Below are positions 17,836 to 26,619 of a stretch of DNA of 47,533 nucleotides, piece after piece. The position numbers and the translations under genes were made by a program. This DNA comes from Anabaena subtropica FACHB-260 (GTDB lineage: Bacteria > Cyanobacteriota > Cyanobacteriia > Cyanobacteriales > Nostocaceae). The stretch covers positions 1-47,533 of the forward strand of contig NZ_JACJRF010000042.1 of the NCBI RefSeq assembly GCF_014697105.1, in the 5' to 3' direction. The notes beneath the pieces were generated by a model. It saw only the letters and a program-made list of their open reading frames with translations. It searched no databases and was not told the origin of the DNA. The first letter of the stretch is position 1. Every line of letters begins with the position of its first letter.

Positions 17836-18594
17836 ATGGCAGGACACAGTAAATGGGCAAATATTAAGCGCCAAAAAGCAGTAGTAGATGCCAAGAGGGG
17901 AAAGACTTTCACTCAGTTATCTAGGGCAATTATCCTGGCTGCGAGAAGCGGGGTTCCCGACCCAAACGGAAACTTTCAACTCCGCACAGCTATAGACAAA
18001 GCAAAAGCGGCCGGTATTCCTAACGATAATATAGAACGGGCGATCGCTAAAGGTGCAGGAACCTTTGGTGGCGATAACGCTAGTTTAGAAGAAATTCGTT
18101 ACGAAGGTTATGGGCCTGGGGGTGTAGCTATCTTAATTGAAGCCCTCACCGACAATCGCAATCGCACGGCTGCTGACTTGCGGGTAGCTTTTAGTAAAAA
18201 TGGTGGTAATCTCGGTGAAACTGGCTGTGTTAGCTGGATGTTTGATCAAAAAGGTGTGTGTGTTGTCTCTGGTGTAGTGGATGAAGACCAGCTTTTAGAA
18301 GCATCTTTAGAAGGTGGTGCGGAAACTTATGAAATGACTGAAGATGAGACAGCAGAAGTTTTTACAGAAGTAGCAAATTTAGAAATTCTCAACCAGACAC
18401 TCAAAGACAAAGGTTTCTCAGTGACAGAAATCGAGTTGCGTTGGATTCCTGGCAATAATGTAGAAGTGACCGAACCAGATCAGGCGCGATCGCTGCTCAA
18501 ATTAATTGATACTCTAGAGGGGTTAGATGATGTCCAAAATGTGACATCTAATTTTGAAATGTCCGAAAATCTCATGGCGTTAAGTATCGCCTAG
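17836..18594 (+). CDS. yebC: YebC/PmpR-family protein
   Basis: A 252-residue member of the highly conserved YebC family, starting [21 protein letters not shown] as nearly all members do. Other marks are [36 protein letters not shown] and [18 protein letters not shown]. Family members are described as DNA-binding regulators (PmpR) and, in some bacteria, as factors that help ribosomes translate proline-rich stretches. It is a single gene, divergent from the solute-binding protein gene and convergent with the Rpn nuclease gene, with 53 bp between the stop codons. Confidence 0.95.
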   Translation: MAGHSKWANIKRQKAVVDAKRGKTFTQLSRAIILAARSGVPDPNGNFQLRTAIDKAKAAGIPNDNIERAIAKGAGTFGGDNASLEEIRYEGYGPGGVAILIEALTDNRNRTAADLRVAFSKNGGNLGETGCVSWMFDQKGVCVVSGVVDEDQLLEASLEGGAETYEMTEDETAEVFTEVANLEILNQTLKDKGFSVTEIELRWIPGNNVEVTEPDQARSLLKLIDTLEGLDDVQNVTSNFEMSENLMALSIA

Positions 18595-18647
18595 ATAATA
18601 TCTTATCGCTGGGGAAGCTAGGAAATCAAAATTTGATACCTCACTCC

Positions 18648-19484
18648 TTAAGAAGACAATTTTTCTGCGGCTTGTCTGACCAAATCAACTTCTAACTCCA
18701 AAGCCTCAGCGATTTGTTCCACACTCAATCCCAATTTCAAAAACTTAGGCACTGCTTCGAGTTTACCCTCTAGCTTACCTTCGAGTTTACCCTCTAGCTT
18801 GCCCTCCAGTTTACCTTCGAGTTTACCTTCCTCTTTGGCTTCTTGATAAACCTTGGTGTTCCTAATAGCATCCAAACCCAACATAGCTTCTACCTCTTCC
18901 CGGCTAAGTCTGGGAAACTTATAAATTACTACTGTCTCAATAAATTCTATAATTTCTTGCTGGGTAAGCGCATCTGTTAACTGCTGTTTAGCTTGCCCAA
19001 TTAGTTGTTTAGCTTTTCCTGCTGTTTTACTTTCGCTTTCCACAATTAGCTGCACAATACCAACGCCGATTGAGGTATTTGCTGTTTTACTCAGTTCATT
19101 TAAATAAACTCGTTGTATTAGGGAACTGTTGAGTAACAAGCGATAAGGTCTAGGTTCTTCTGGTTCCACACTCTTTTTAGGAAATATCACCACAGCACGC
19201 CATTCATTTGTGGGCTGATACTGGTATAAATAGAGAAAAATTTCCGCAAAAACTCGCTGGTAGAAAGCTTCGTCTTTCTGAAACTGCACTTCCAGAAAGT
19301 AGATTGGTTGATTGGGGTTGCCAGATATGGGTAAAAATACCCCATCCAGACGAAAGGACTGTTGTTTCAGTTCAATAGATGTGAATTGATAGCCACTCGT
19401 ATCAGTTTCAGGTTGACCAATTAATTCAAAAAATACATTGGGAAAAGTCTGAAATAGGCTATGAAAAAGGGTGTCAGTTTTCAC
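18648..19484 (-). CDS. Rpn-family PD-(D/E)XK nuclease / DUF2887 protein
   Basis: A 278-residue protein of the Rpn / transposase_31-like group (DUF2887), very common in Nostoc. The nuclease core near residues 40-90 has FRLDGVFLP (acidic residue), then YFLEVQFQKDE, in which the E-x-Q pattern replaces the usual E-x-K, followed by the helix FYQRVFAEIFLYLYQY. Rpn proteins cleave DNA and stimulate RecA-independent recombination; the role of cyanobacterial members is unknown. Near the C-terminus six tandem GKLE tetrapeptides are encoded by a 12-bp repeat (18756-18827), followed by a short helical tail. Copy number of the GKLE unit is likely to vary between strains. Confidence 0.85.
   Translation of the reverse strand: MKTDTLFHSLFQTFPNVFFELIGQPETDTSGYQFTSIELKQQSFRLDGVFLPISGNPNQPIYFLEVQFQKDEAFYQRVFAEIFLYLYQYQPTNEWRAVVIFPKKSVEPEEPRPYRLLLNSSLIQRVYLNELSKTANTSIGVGIVQLIVESESKTAGKAKQLIGQAKQQLTDALTQQEIIEFIETVVIYKFPRLSREEVEAMLGLDAIRNTKVYQEAKEEGKLEGKLEGKLEGKLEGKLEGKLEAVPKFLKLGLSVEQIAEALELEVDLVRQAAEKLSS
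18756..18827 (-). repeat. In-frame 12-bp tandem repeat (GKLE x 6)
   Basis: Six 12-bp units such as TTCGAGTTTACC and CTCTAGCTTACC lie in tandem inside the Rpn-family gene. Each encodes one Gly-Lys-Leu-Glu tetrapeptide, so changes in copy number keep the frame. The charged, helix-friendly repeat probably forms a flexible or helical spacer. Confidence 0.9.
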
Positions 19485-19709
19485 AGTTGGCAGAAATTAC
19501 ACTTACCCTGGGGAGATTTAGGAAGATTTTAATACAGAAAGTAGCTGCTCTTATGGCTTTTTTTAGTAACAAGATTAGGTGACACACATCACACAACGAA
19601 AGTATGGAAATCCCTCTTCCCAGTCCCTAATCCCCATTGCCAACTAACTTGCTCAAACAGGGGCGATCGCGTAACAATAATAGTTAGGATCGCTTAATCT
19701 CTCTTAACA

Positions 19710-20969
19710 ATGGCGCTAACGCAGCTTAATCAGACTATTTCTCCTCAACCGACACCGCCAGAACTGCAAGGATATGACTATGATTTGGTCATCGTCGGCG
19801 GTGGAATTGTTGGGTTAACTCTAGCTTCAGCATTAAAAGATTCTGGCTTGAATATACTGCTAATTGAAGCCAAAGTTGCATCAGCAGCAGTAGCTAAAGG
19901 TCAAGCCTACGCAGTTCATCTACTATCAGCGCTAATTTACCAAGGAATCGGCATTTGGGATAAAATTCTGCCTCAAATTGCCAAATATCGCCAAGTCCGC
20001 CTTTCTGATGCTGATTACCCTGGTGTGGTGGAGTTTGAAACCACAGACTTAGGGACACCAGAATTAGGCTATGTAGCGGAACATCAAGCGTTATTGGAAC
20101 CCTTACAAGAGTTTGTGCAGAATTGCCCAAATGTGACTTATCTTTGTCCGGCTGAGGTGGTGAGTACCGACTACCAACAAGATGAAGTAGTCATCGCCGT
20201 CAAAATTGCTGATCAATTAAACACAGTACGTAGCAAATTACTGGTAGCCGCAGATGGATCGCGATCGCCTATTCGTCAGGCGGCGGGGATTAAAACTCAT
20301 GGCTGGAAATATTGGCAATCCTGCATTGTCGCCTTCGTCAAGCCAGAGAAACCCCACAACGATACAGCTTACGAAAGATTTTGGCCTAGCGGCCCCTTTG
20401 CGATTTTACCTCTACCTGGAAACCGTTGCCGCATCGTCTGGACAGCCCCCCACGATGAAGCAAAAGCCTTGTGCGCCCTAAATGACGAAGAATTTTTACA
20501 AGAACTAAGCCAACGCTTTGGTCAGCAGATGGGTAAGCTGGAATTATTGGGCGATCGCTTCGTTTTTCAAGTGCAACTCATGCAAAGCGATCGCTATGTC
20601 CTCCCCCGTTTGGCATTAGTTGGCGATGCAGCACACAATTGTCATCCTGTAGGCGGACAAGGTTTAAATCTAGGGATTCGAGATGTCGCAGCTTTAGCCC
20701 AAGTAATCCAAAAAGCACATCAAGCAGGTGAAGACATTGGTAACATTCGGGTATTGAAACGTTACGAAGGCTGGCGACAAAAAGAGAACCTAGCAATTTT
20801 GGGGTTCACTGATATGTTAGACCGGATGTTCTCCAATCAATTCCCCCCATTAGTATTAGTTCGCCGCTTGGGTTTATGGTTTTTGGCTAGTGTACCCACC
20901 CTGAAAACATTTATGCTCAAGTTAATGATTGGCTTGAAGGGAAAAACTCCAGAATTGGCGAAACGTTGA
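19710..20969 (+). CDS. FAD-dependent aromatic hydroxylase (UbiH/COQ6 family)
   Basis: A 419-residue flavoprotein monooxygenase. The N-terminal dinucleotide-binding motif VIVGGGIVGL covers residues 28-37. The second FAD motif, GDAAHNCHPVGGQGLNLGIRD, lies near residues 307-327, and the DG-type motif VAADGSRSPIRQAAG is near residue 165. This is the UbiH/VisC/COQ6 family, which hydroxylates aromatic rings in quinone synthesis. In cyanobacteria a role in plastoquinone or related metabolism is plausible but not shown. The ATG at 19710 follows a short promoter-like region. A hairpin (21025-21055) downstream may end its transcript. Confidence 0.88.
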   Translation: MALTQLNQTISPQPTPPELQGYDYDLVIVGGGIVGLTLASALKDSGLNILLIEAKVASAAVAKGQAYAVHLLSALIYQGIGIWDKILPQIAKYRQVRLSDADYPGVVEFETTDLGTPELGYVAEHQALLEPLQEFVQNCPNVTYLCPAEVVSTDYQQDEVVIAVKIADQLNTVRSKLLVAADGSRSPIRQAAGIKTHGWKYWQSCIVAFVKPEKPHNDTAYERFWPSGPFAILPLPGNRCRIVWTAPHDEAKALCALNDEEFLQELSQRFGQQMGKLELLGDRFVFQVQLMQSDRYVLPRLALVGDAAHNCHPVGGQGLNLGIRDVAALAQVIQKAHQAGEDIGNIRVLKRYEGWRQKENLAILGFTDMLDRMFSNQFPPLVLVRRLGLWFLASVPTLKTFMLKLMIGLKGKTPELAKR

Positions 20970-21024
20970 AAGTTTTATCTGAGTCATGGGGTAAAGGCGA
21001 TCGCTTGTTATTATCCAAAAAGTG

Positions 21025-21055
21025 AGGAGGCATTTTGCAATCAGCATTGCCTCCT
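21025..21055 (+). terminator. Possible terminator after the FAD hydroxylase gene
   Basis: AGGAGGCA (21025-21032) and TGCCTCCT (21048-21055) are perfectly complementary across a 15-nt loop, 56 bp after the stop codon. The following GTCTTGTTAATT is only moderately T-rich. This fits a hairpin terminator, with moderate certainty. Confidence 0.45.
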
Positions 21056-21093
21056 GTCTTGTTAATTAGCGTTTTTTGTCAATGAATCCAATG

Positions 21094-21114
21094 CAACTGA
21101 CAACTGACAACTGA
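21094..21114. repeat. Short STRR: CAACTGA x 3
   Basis: Three perfect 7-bp units upstream of ndhD. The same unit, in another register (GACAACT), is found next to proS (26542-26569) and next to thiL. Confidence 0.85.
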
Positions 21115-21229
21115 CGCACGTAGTGCAATAAATTCTCTCTATGTCCGACTACGGTAAATATTTATAAAAAAAGTTTACAAAGTTTCATACAATAGATCCA
21201 TTCACCAATAAGTATATTTGCTCAATATC

Positions 21230-22915
21230 ATGATGGCGGATGGATTTCCTTGGCTGACCGCGATTATATTGCTACCACTCGTTGCTTCTGGTTTGATTCC
21301 CTTGCTGCCTGATAAAGACGGCAAGCTCGTGCGATGGTATGCCCTGGGTGTAGGAATCGCGGACTTTATTTTGATGTGCTACACCTTTTGGCACCATTAC
21401 GATGCAAGCAGTGCGACTTTTCAATTGGTAGAAAAATATGATTGGCTGCCTCAGATAGGTTTTAGCTGGGCGGTTTCAGTTGATGGAATATCCATGCCAC
21501 TCGTGCTACTGGCAGGATTTGTAACGACGCTTGCCATGCTGGCTGCGTGGCAAGTTGATCTCAAGCCGCGCCTGTTTTATTTCTTAATGTTGGTGCTGTA
21601 TTCTGCCCAAATCGGGGTGTTTGTTGCCCAAGACTTACTATTGTTCTTCATCATGTGGGAACTAGAACTGGTTCCCGTGTACTTGCTTGTCTCAATTTGG
21701 GGTGGTCAGAAACGCCGCTATGCTGCGACAAAATTCTTGCTTTACACTGCTGCCGCTTCCATTTTTATCTTAATAGCAGGCCTGGCAATGGCTCTCTACG
21801 GCGATAATACTACTTTCGATATCGTCGAACTGGGCGCGAAAAATTATCCTCTGGGGTTAGAGTTATTACTTTACGCAGGTTTGTTAATTGCCTTTGGTGT
21901 CAAATTGGCAATTTTCCCCTTACATACTTGGTTGCCTGATGCCCACGGTGAAGCTTCAGCACCTGTATCGATGATATTGGCTGGTGTATTGTTGAAAATG
22001 GGTGGTTATGGGCTGATTCGCTTAAATTTGGAATTACTGCCTGATGCTCACATTTACTTTGCCCCAGTTTTAGCAACTCTAGGTGTAATCAATATTATCT
22101 ATGGTGGTTTGAACTCCTTTGCTCAAACTCACATGAAGCGCCGTCTCGCCTATTCTTCCGTTTCCCACATGGGGTTTGTGTTGTTAGGTATCGCCTCTTT
22201 CACCGATGTCGGTGTGAGTGGTGCAATGCTGCAAATGCTTTCTCACGGTTTGATTGCGGCGGTGTTGTTCTTCCTAGCTGGTGTTACTTACGATCGCACC
22301 CATACAATGGCTATGGATAATTTGGGTGGTATCGGTCAAGCTATGCCCAAAGTGTTCGCTTTGTTTACCGCCAGTGCGATGGCATCTTTGGCACTTCCTG
22401 GAATGTGTGGCTTTGTCAGCGAACTCAAGGTGTTTATTGGTGTCACTACTAGCGACATTTATAGTCCGACTTTCTGCACCGTCATGGTATTCCTCGCCGC
22501 AGTGGGAGTTATCTTAACGCCAATTTATCTACTGTCCATGTTGAGACAGGTATTTTACGGGACTGGTGCAGACCTCAGTTGCAATATTAACAATGGTGCT
22601 TTCGAGAACCAAGAGGACGAAGGAACTGCCTGTTTTGGTACAGACTGTCTCTTACCAGGGGAAGCTGTATATAGAGATGCTAGTATCCGCGAAGTATTTA
22701 TTGCTGCCTGCTTCCTGGTGTTGATTATTGGCGTAGGTGTCTATCCCAAGGTAGCTACGCAAATGTACGATGTGAAAACTGTGGCAGTCAATACTCAAGT
22801 GCGTCAATCATATACACAAATTGCTCAAGAAAATCCCCACATATATGCTAAAGGTTTCTTTGCTCCCAAAATCGTAGAGCCTGAAGTGATGGCAATTTCG
22901 GGAATGATCAAATAA
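21230..22915 (+). CDS. ndhD: NAD(P)H-quinone oxidoreductase subunit 4 (NdhD)
   Basis: The 561-residue, multi-helix proton-pumping subunit NdhD of the cyanobacterial NDH-1 complex in the thylakoid membrane. It serves respiration and cyclic electron flow. Family marks are [52 protein letters not shown] and [16 protein letters not shown]. The Glu in MWELE and the Lys in [10 protein letters not shown] are the conserved charged residues of the channel. It resembles the D1/D2 respiratory types rather than the CO2-uptake D3/D4 types, but that distinction needs alignment. I chose the ATG at 21230; an in-frame TTG lies at 21218. A HIP1-based terminator follows at 22939. Confidence 0.93.
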   Translation: MMADGFPWLTAIILLPLVASGLIPLLPDKDGKLVRWYALGVGIADFILMCYTFWHHYDASSATFQLVEKYDWLPQIGFSWAVSVDGISMPLVLLAGFVTTLAMLAAWQVDLKPRLFYFLMLVLYSAQIGVFVAQDLLLFFIMWELELVPVYLLVSIWGGQKRRYAATKFLLYTAAASIFILIAGLAMALYGDNTTFDIVELGAKNYPLGLELLLYAGLLIAFGVKLAIFPLHTWLPDAHGEASAPVSMILAGVLLKMGGYGLIRLNLELLPDAHIYFAPVLATLGVINIIYGGLNSFAQTHMKRRLAYSSVSHMGFVLLGIASFTDVGVSGAMLQMLSHGLIAAVLFFLAGVTYDRTHTMAMDNLGGIGQAMPKVFALFTASAMASLALPGMCGFVSELKVFIGVTTSDIYSPTFCTVMVFLAAVGVILTPIYLLSMLRQVFYGTGADLSCNINNGAFENQEDEGTACFGTDCLLPGEAVYRDASIREVFIAACFLVLIIGVGVYPKVATQMYDVKTVAVNTQVRQSYTQIAQENPHIYAKGFFAPKIVEPEVMAISGMIK

Positions 22916-22938
22916 TCCCATCGTCAGATAATAAATTA

Positions 22939-22971
22939 GGCGATCGCTTCTTTGTTAGGCGATCGCTTTTT
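22939..22971 (+). terminator. Terminator built from two HIP1 octamers, after ndhD
   Basis: Two GCGATCGC octamers (22940-22947 and 22959-22966) are each self-complementary, so the RNA can fold into an 8-bp stem with an 11-nt loop. TTTTT and further Ts follow directly. The position, 24 bp after the ndhD stop, fits a rho-independent terminator. Confidence 0.65.
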
Positions 22972-23161
22972 CTTTATATTTAAAAAAGCGCATTTTTGCT
23001 AATTAGAATTATCATTTAGTAGTCTTGCCAATAGGTGATCGCTTAAGTTAAAACTGATACAAACTTTGTAAAATTAAATAATACCAAGGATAACTATAAT
23101 TTTTTATAGTCTAGTTTCACTGTGACTACGAAATAACTGTTTTCTAAAAATTTGAAGATAA
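22972..23161. other. Short intergenic region with A/T hairpin
   Basis: AT-rich DNA between ndhD and the interrupted nuclease gene. ACTATAA (23093-23099) and TTATAGT (23104-23110) form a perfect 7-bp inverted repeat with a 4-nt loop, about 50 bp before the ATG. It may be an operator. No gene is visible. Confidence 0.4.
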
Positions 23162-24304
23162 ATGTCGTTATTTAAAAATTTATTGAATTTACATTCAAGC
23201 AGTAAACCACTTGAGGATTTCTTCACTGAGATAATAGCTTATTTTTTATCTATTAATACAGATATTTTAATTGATTGGTTAAAATATCACTCGATTATTA
23301 GCGAAGAAAATTATATTAACATCAATATCTTAACGCAGAAATACTACGAACCACTAGATAATCATGATTATGGTAGCCAGCCTGATATTGTAATTGAATT
23401 AACTAGTGAAACCAATACAGATGTAATCCTTATCGAATCAAAAATTGCTGCAACAGAAGGGGATAGACAATTACAAAGATATGCTGAGATTTTGAGTAAT
23501 TTATCATATCCTAAACGGCGCAGTTTAATCTACATTACTCGTGATTATGATCCAAAAGAATCTAAAAAAATTTTACCAGACAGTTTATGTACAAAAATTA
23601 GTTTTCATCAATTAAGATGGTATCAATTTCACAGTTATCTAACAAAAAAAGATAGTGATATTTTCGCTAAATAAATATTAAGATTTATGGAAATTCATGG
23701 AATGTCACATACTAATCAAATTTCATCTATTGATCTATTAACAATGGTCAATTTTCAGAAGACTTTGAACTTTATGCAATCTACTCTCGGTGATGAATTA
23801 AAGATAAAATTTAGGCAAGCTGTTGAAGGTTTTAATTATGCCGAAGCAGATAGTTTGTATCAATGGAAATCTCATAACAGATATATAATTGCTAATAGCT
23901 TATCTTCTAAGAAATGGAATGTTTGGTGTGGATTGGGATATTTTGAAATGAATCCAGAAAGTTTAACTGAATACCCATATATAGGAATTATTATAGAAGT
24001 TTCACCTGGCTTTAAAAACCGTCAAAAAATTATCGATTTTATGCAGAAAATTATCACTTCTAAACCTCATATATGGATGGGATATCATCTCAATAGTCCT
24101 TCTGCATGGTCACATATTTCTTACCGTAAGAGTTTAAGAGAATTTTTATCAGAAGAAGATCATTTATCTTGTATTAAAGATTTTTTCTCTAATTGTATTG
24201 ATGAAATGAGAGATATTCAATCGGAATTTGATTTTCCTTGGGACGTTTTAAAAGACGAGTCCACCAAAGAATCTTCTACTATCTCAATGTCTTCTCCTAT
24301 TTAA
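23162..24304 (+). pseudogene. PD-(D/E)XK nuclease-like gene interrupted by one in-frame TAA
   Basis: The frame from 23162 to 24304 is open for 380 codons except for one TAA at 23672-23674 (codon 171). The first half (170 residues) has a PD-(D/E)XK-type core: Glu19/Glu23 in EDFFTEIIAY, Asp75 in QPDIVIEL and E92-S-K94 in ILIESKI, followed by a helix DRQLQRYAEIL. The second half reads on without a frame change (ILRF, then MEIHGMSHTNQ). The junction context FAK-stop-ILRFMEIHG suggests that GAA (Glu) became TAA. A second ATG at 23687 could start a separate 205-residue protein, so two expressed halves are possible. The AT content is high and the genomic partner unknown, so no biological target can be named. 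Confidence 0.7.
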
Positions 24305-24366
24305 AAGAACCTACTGTTTCACTTTTTATTTAAAAAATCCCCCAGAATACTACAAGAATTCAGGAG

Positions 24367-24382
24367 TATATTTGCAAATATA
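24367..24382. promoter_or_regulatory. 16-bp perfect palindrome upstream of a Uma2 gene
   Basis: TATATTTGCAAATATA is a perfect 16-bp palindrome whose right end is 37 bp before the ATG of the Uma2 gene at 24419. Size, symmetry and position suit an operator for a dimeric repressor. The protein is unknown. Confidence 0.45.
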
Positions 24383-24418
24383 TTAAGATAAAAATATACC
24401 TGTATAGTCATAAATAAT

Positions 24419-24994
24419 ATGAATCTCGTTGTTACTAAGCGTTTTACAGTAGATGAGTACCATCGTTTGGAAGAAATCGGCTTTTTTGCTGAGAAAGAAA
24501 GAGTTGAATTAATTAAGGGTGAAATATTTCAAATGGTAGCTAAGGGTACACCTCATACTGCTTGTCTAACTCGCTTGTACAGGGAATTATTTAAACTTAT
24601 GGGAGAACAAGCTACTCTTCGAGGACAAGAACCAATTAGTATTTCCCAATACAGCGAACCAGAACCAGATATGGTCATAGTCAAAAATACTCCTGATGAC
24701 TATCTGAAAAATCATCCTCTACCATCGGATGTATTACTTTTAATTGAAATTGCAGATTCGTCTGTAAAATATGACCAAGAAATCAAATTACCTGTTTATG
24801 CTGAAGCAGGTATTGCTGATTATTGGATATTGAATTTAGTAGATGATTGCCTAGAGTGCTACAGCGAACCTTATCAGGATTTAAAAGGTAAATTTGGTTA
24901 TCGGCATAAATTAATTTATCTACCAAATGAATCTGTTCATCTGCCATCTTTTCCTAATTTAAGTTTGGATTTATTAAAGGTATTTCCTAGTTAG
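24419..24994 (+). CDS. Uma2-family protein (DUF820, PD-(D/E)XK fold)
   Basis: A 191-residue Uma2 protein. Visible features are ERVELIKGEIFQM near the N-terminus, SEPEPDMVIV with the conserved Asp near residue 80, LLLIEIADSSVKYDQEIKLP with the Glu and downstream Lys, and the Trp in YAEAGIADYWILNL. The fold is that of restriction-type endonucleases. Uma2 genes are massively expanded in filamentous cyanobacteria and their cellular role is not established. It has its own upstream palindrome and no obvious partner. Another Uma2 gene lies at 32816, and the two proteins are clearly divergent. Confidence 0.88.
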   Translation: MNLVVTKRFTVDEYHRLEEIGFFAEKERVELIKGEIFQMVAKGTPHTACLTRLYRELFKLMGEQATLRGQEPISISQYSEPEPDMVIVKNTPDDYLKNHPLPSDVLLLIEIADSSVKYDQEIKLPVYAEAGIADYWILNLVDDCLECYSEPYQDLKGKFGYRHKLIYLPNESVHLPSFPNLSLDLLKVFPS

Positions 24995-25050
24995 TTTATA
25001 CGTCAAAAGTTTTAGTTTATCAGAACTAAATTCCTTGCTACAAACCTTAT

Positions 25051-26424
25051 TCAAATTAAGTTTTCCAACGCCTGTTGTAAGTCTTTTGTCAAATCAGCAA
25101 CAGCTTGTCTCGCCCCTAAACGACTCTCTTTATACCTGGGATATAATTCTGATACAGATAGCGGTTCACCAATAGTAATCTTGACCTTCTGTTTGCCTAA
25201 TTTGGGACGCTGAAAAGATTTTGTACCTTGAATTTTTGCTAACATTTGCCAAACAATTAATACTGTTTCCGCAAACCTTTCTACTGTGGGTTTTTCGCGG
25301 ATATAATTACCAGAAACAGCTACAAAACTTTCTACTAATCTCATGTGCCATATTCTGGCGTTGGCTTCTTCTGCTACTCTATCGCCTAACGCCCTCTCCA
25401 CAGCAGATAATCCTTTAATATCCTTATAATCTTCCCTAAATATATAATTCCACCCGGCTTGTTCCACCCGCCGACAGCGATCGCTCAATTGTCCCTTTGG
25501 TTGTAAATTAAAATACTGCTCGGCTATTTCTAGTGCTGCATTCAACAAAGCCTGTAACCTTAATTTTAAAACTTCATTGCGATCGCTAACACCTTCTGAC
25601 ACCGGAGATAACTTGAGATGGTAAAACCGCGTGTAAAACTGTTCCATCAAAGATAGTAGATGTTCCGCCAAAGTCAACAAACGCGGATAAAGTGACTGCA
25701 AATCAGGAATTTTGTTGTTGGCGCTTGTATCCACAGATAAACCACTAGCCACAGCCAACTCATCTAAAAGTTGAGCGATCGCACCCCAAGGTGCATCCAC
25801 ATAACTATATTTAATCCCAACTGGTACAATTAAAACCTGCTCAGTGCGTCCGGCTTTTTGCAAGTCTTCAGCACACCAAAAACCCATTTGAGCAATACCT
25901 GGCTCTAGTGGGCTGATCATCTCCGATAAACCATTAGTAGCACCTTCTGGAGCAGCAGCCATAGGAAACTTTCCATTAGCAAACAAATCTCGCGCCGAAC
26001 GTAACCCCGTCCAGTCAGCCTTACCCCTCTGTATGGGAGTCCCACCCAATTGGGACGCAAGCCAACCAACATAGTCACCCGCCCAGAGAGGTATGCCGCG
26101 ATCGTAGATAAAATGAGCATGAATGGGAGATTGTAGTGCTATACCCTGCTCTCGTGCTACCCTTGGCACGAGTTGGGAAAGCAAATAAACCAAAGAAAAG
26201 GGATCATCCGTTTGTGGGTGGCGAAACGCTAATAGAAAACGTATTTTCCCCTGTTGCTGTTGATGATAAAAATTTGCTAAAACCTCAACATTGTCTGCTT
26301 CAATTTGGTTAATGGCTGTTTGAGTGCGTATCCACGTTGGTAAAAACAGGTGAACAAATCGCAGAAGTAAGGGATTAAACGCCGGAGGGATAAATTCTAA
26401 AGGTGGTTGTGCTTGGTAAATCAT
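25051..26424 (-). CDS. PlsC-like acyltransferase (1-acyl-glycerol-3-phosphate acyltransferase type)
   Basis: A 457-residue protein with an acyltransferase core. His69 and Asp74 in RHPQTDDP give the HX4D catalytic motif, and PEGATNG at 159-165 corresponds to the glycerophosphate-binding EGT motif. The C-terminal half is long and helical, beyond the standard PlsC length of about 250, so it may be a specialised lipid acyltransferase. I chose the ATG at 26424 (MIYQAQPP). The frame stays open upstream only because a heptamer repeat is translated there as ITHYSLL-like repeats, which are not real protein. The gene is divergent from proS. Confidence 0.82.
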   Translation of the reverse strand: MIYQAQPPLEFIPPAFNPLLLRFVHLFLPTWIRTQTAINQIEADNVEVLANFYHQQQQGKIRFLLAFRHPQTDDPFSLVYLLSQLVPRVAREQGIALQSPIHAHFIYDRGIPLWAGDYVGWLASQLGGTPIQRGKADWTGLRSARDLFANGKFPMAAAPEGATNGLSEMISPLEPGIAQMGFWCAEDLQKAGRTEQVLIVPVGIKYSYVDAPWGAIAQLLDELAVASGLSVDTSANNKIPDLQSLYPRLLTLAEHLLSLMEQFYTRFYHLKLSPVSEGVSDRNEVLKLRLQALLNAALEIAEQYFNLQPKGQLSDRCRRVEQAGWNYIFREDYKDIKGLSAVERALGDRVAEEANARIWHMRLVESFVAVSGNYIREKPTVERFAETVLIVWQMLAKIQGTKSFQRPKLGKQKVKITIGEPLSVSELYPRYKESRLGARQAVADLTKDLQQALENLI

Positions 26425-26443
26425 GGAAGTTGGGGAGAGTGGG

Positions 26444-26569
26444 AAGTAATAGGTAATGAGTAATAGGTAATGAGTAATAAGTAATGAGTAATGAGTAATG
26501 AGTAATAAGTAATGAGTAATAAGTAATGAGTAATGAGTAATGACAACTGACAACTGACAACTGACAACT
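26444..26569. repeat. Composite STRR: (G/A)(A/G)GTAAT x 14 then GACAACT x 4
   Basis: Eighteen consecutive 7-bp units. The first 14 are GAGTAAT, AAGTAAT or AGGTAAT; the last four are exactly GACAACT. The array fills most of the region between the divergent acyltransferase and proS starts. It creates false open reading frames on the minus strand and pushes the two promoters apart. Confidence 0.93.
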
Positions 26570-26619
26570 GACTATTGACCAAATTAGTAATTTTGCAATT
26601 AGGAGTCAAGGAATAAACG

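Noticed and set aside
23687-24304. Independent gene of 205 residues
   Set aside because: It is in the same frame as the preceding nuclease-like gene and separated by one stop codon, so I treat both as one interrupted gene. Separate translation remains possible.
26425-26609. Minus-strand frames rich in LLITHYSLL upstream of the acyltransferase
   Set aside because: They are translations of the GAGTAAT heptamer array in three frames, not proteins. The true start is the ATG at 26424.
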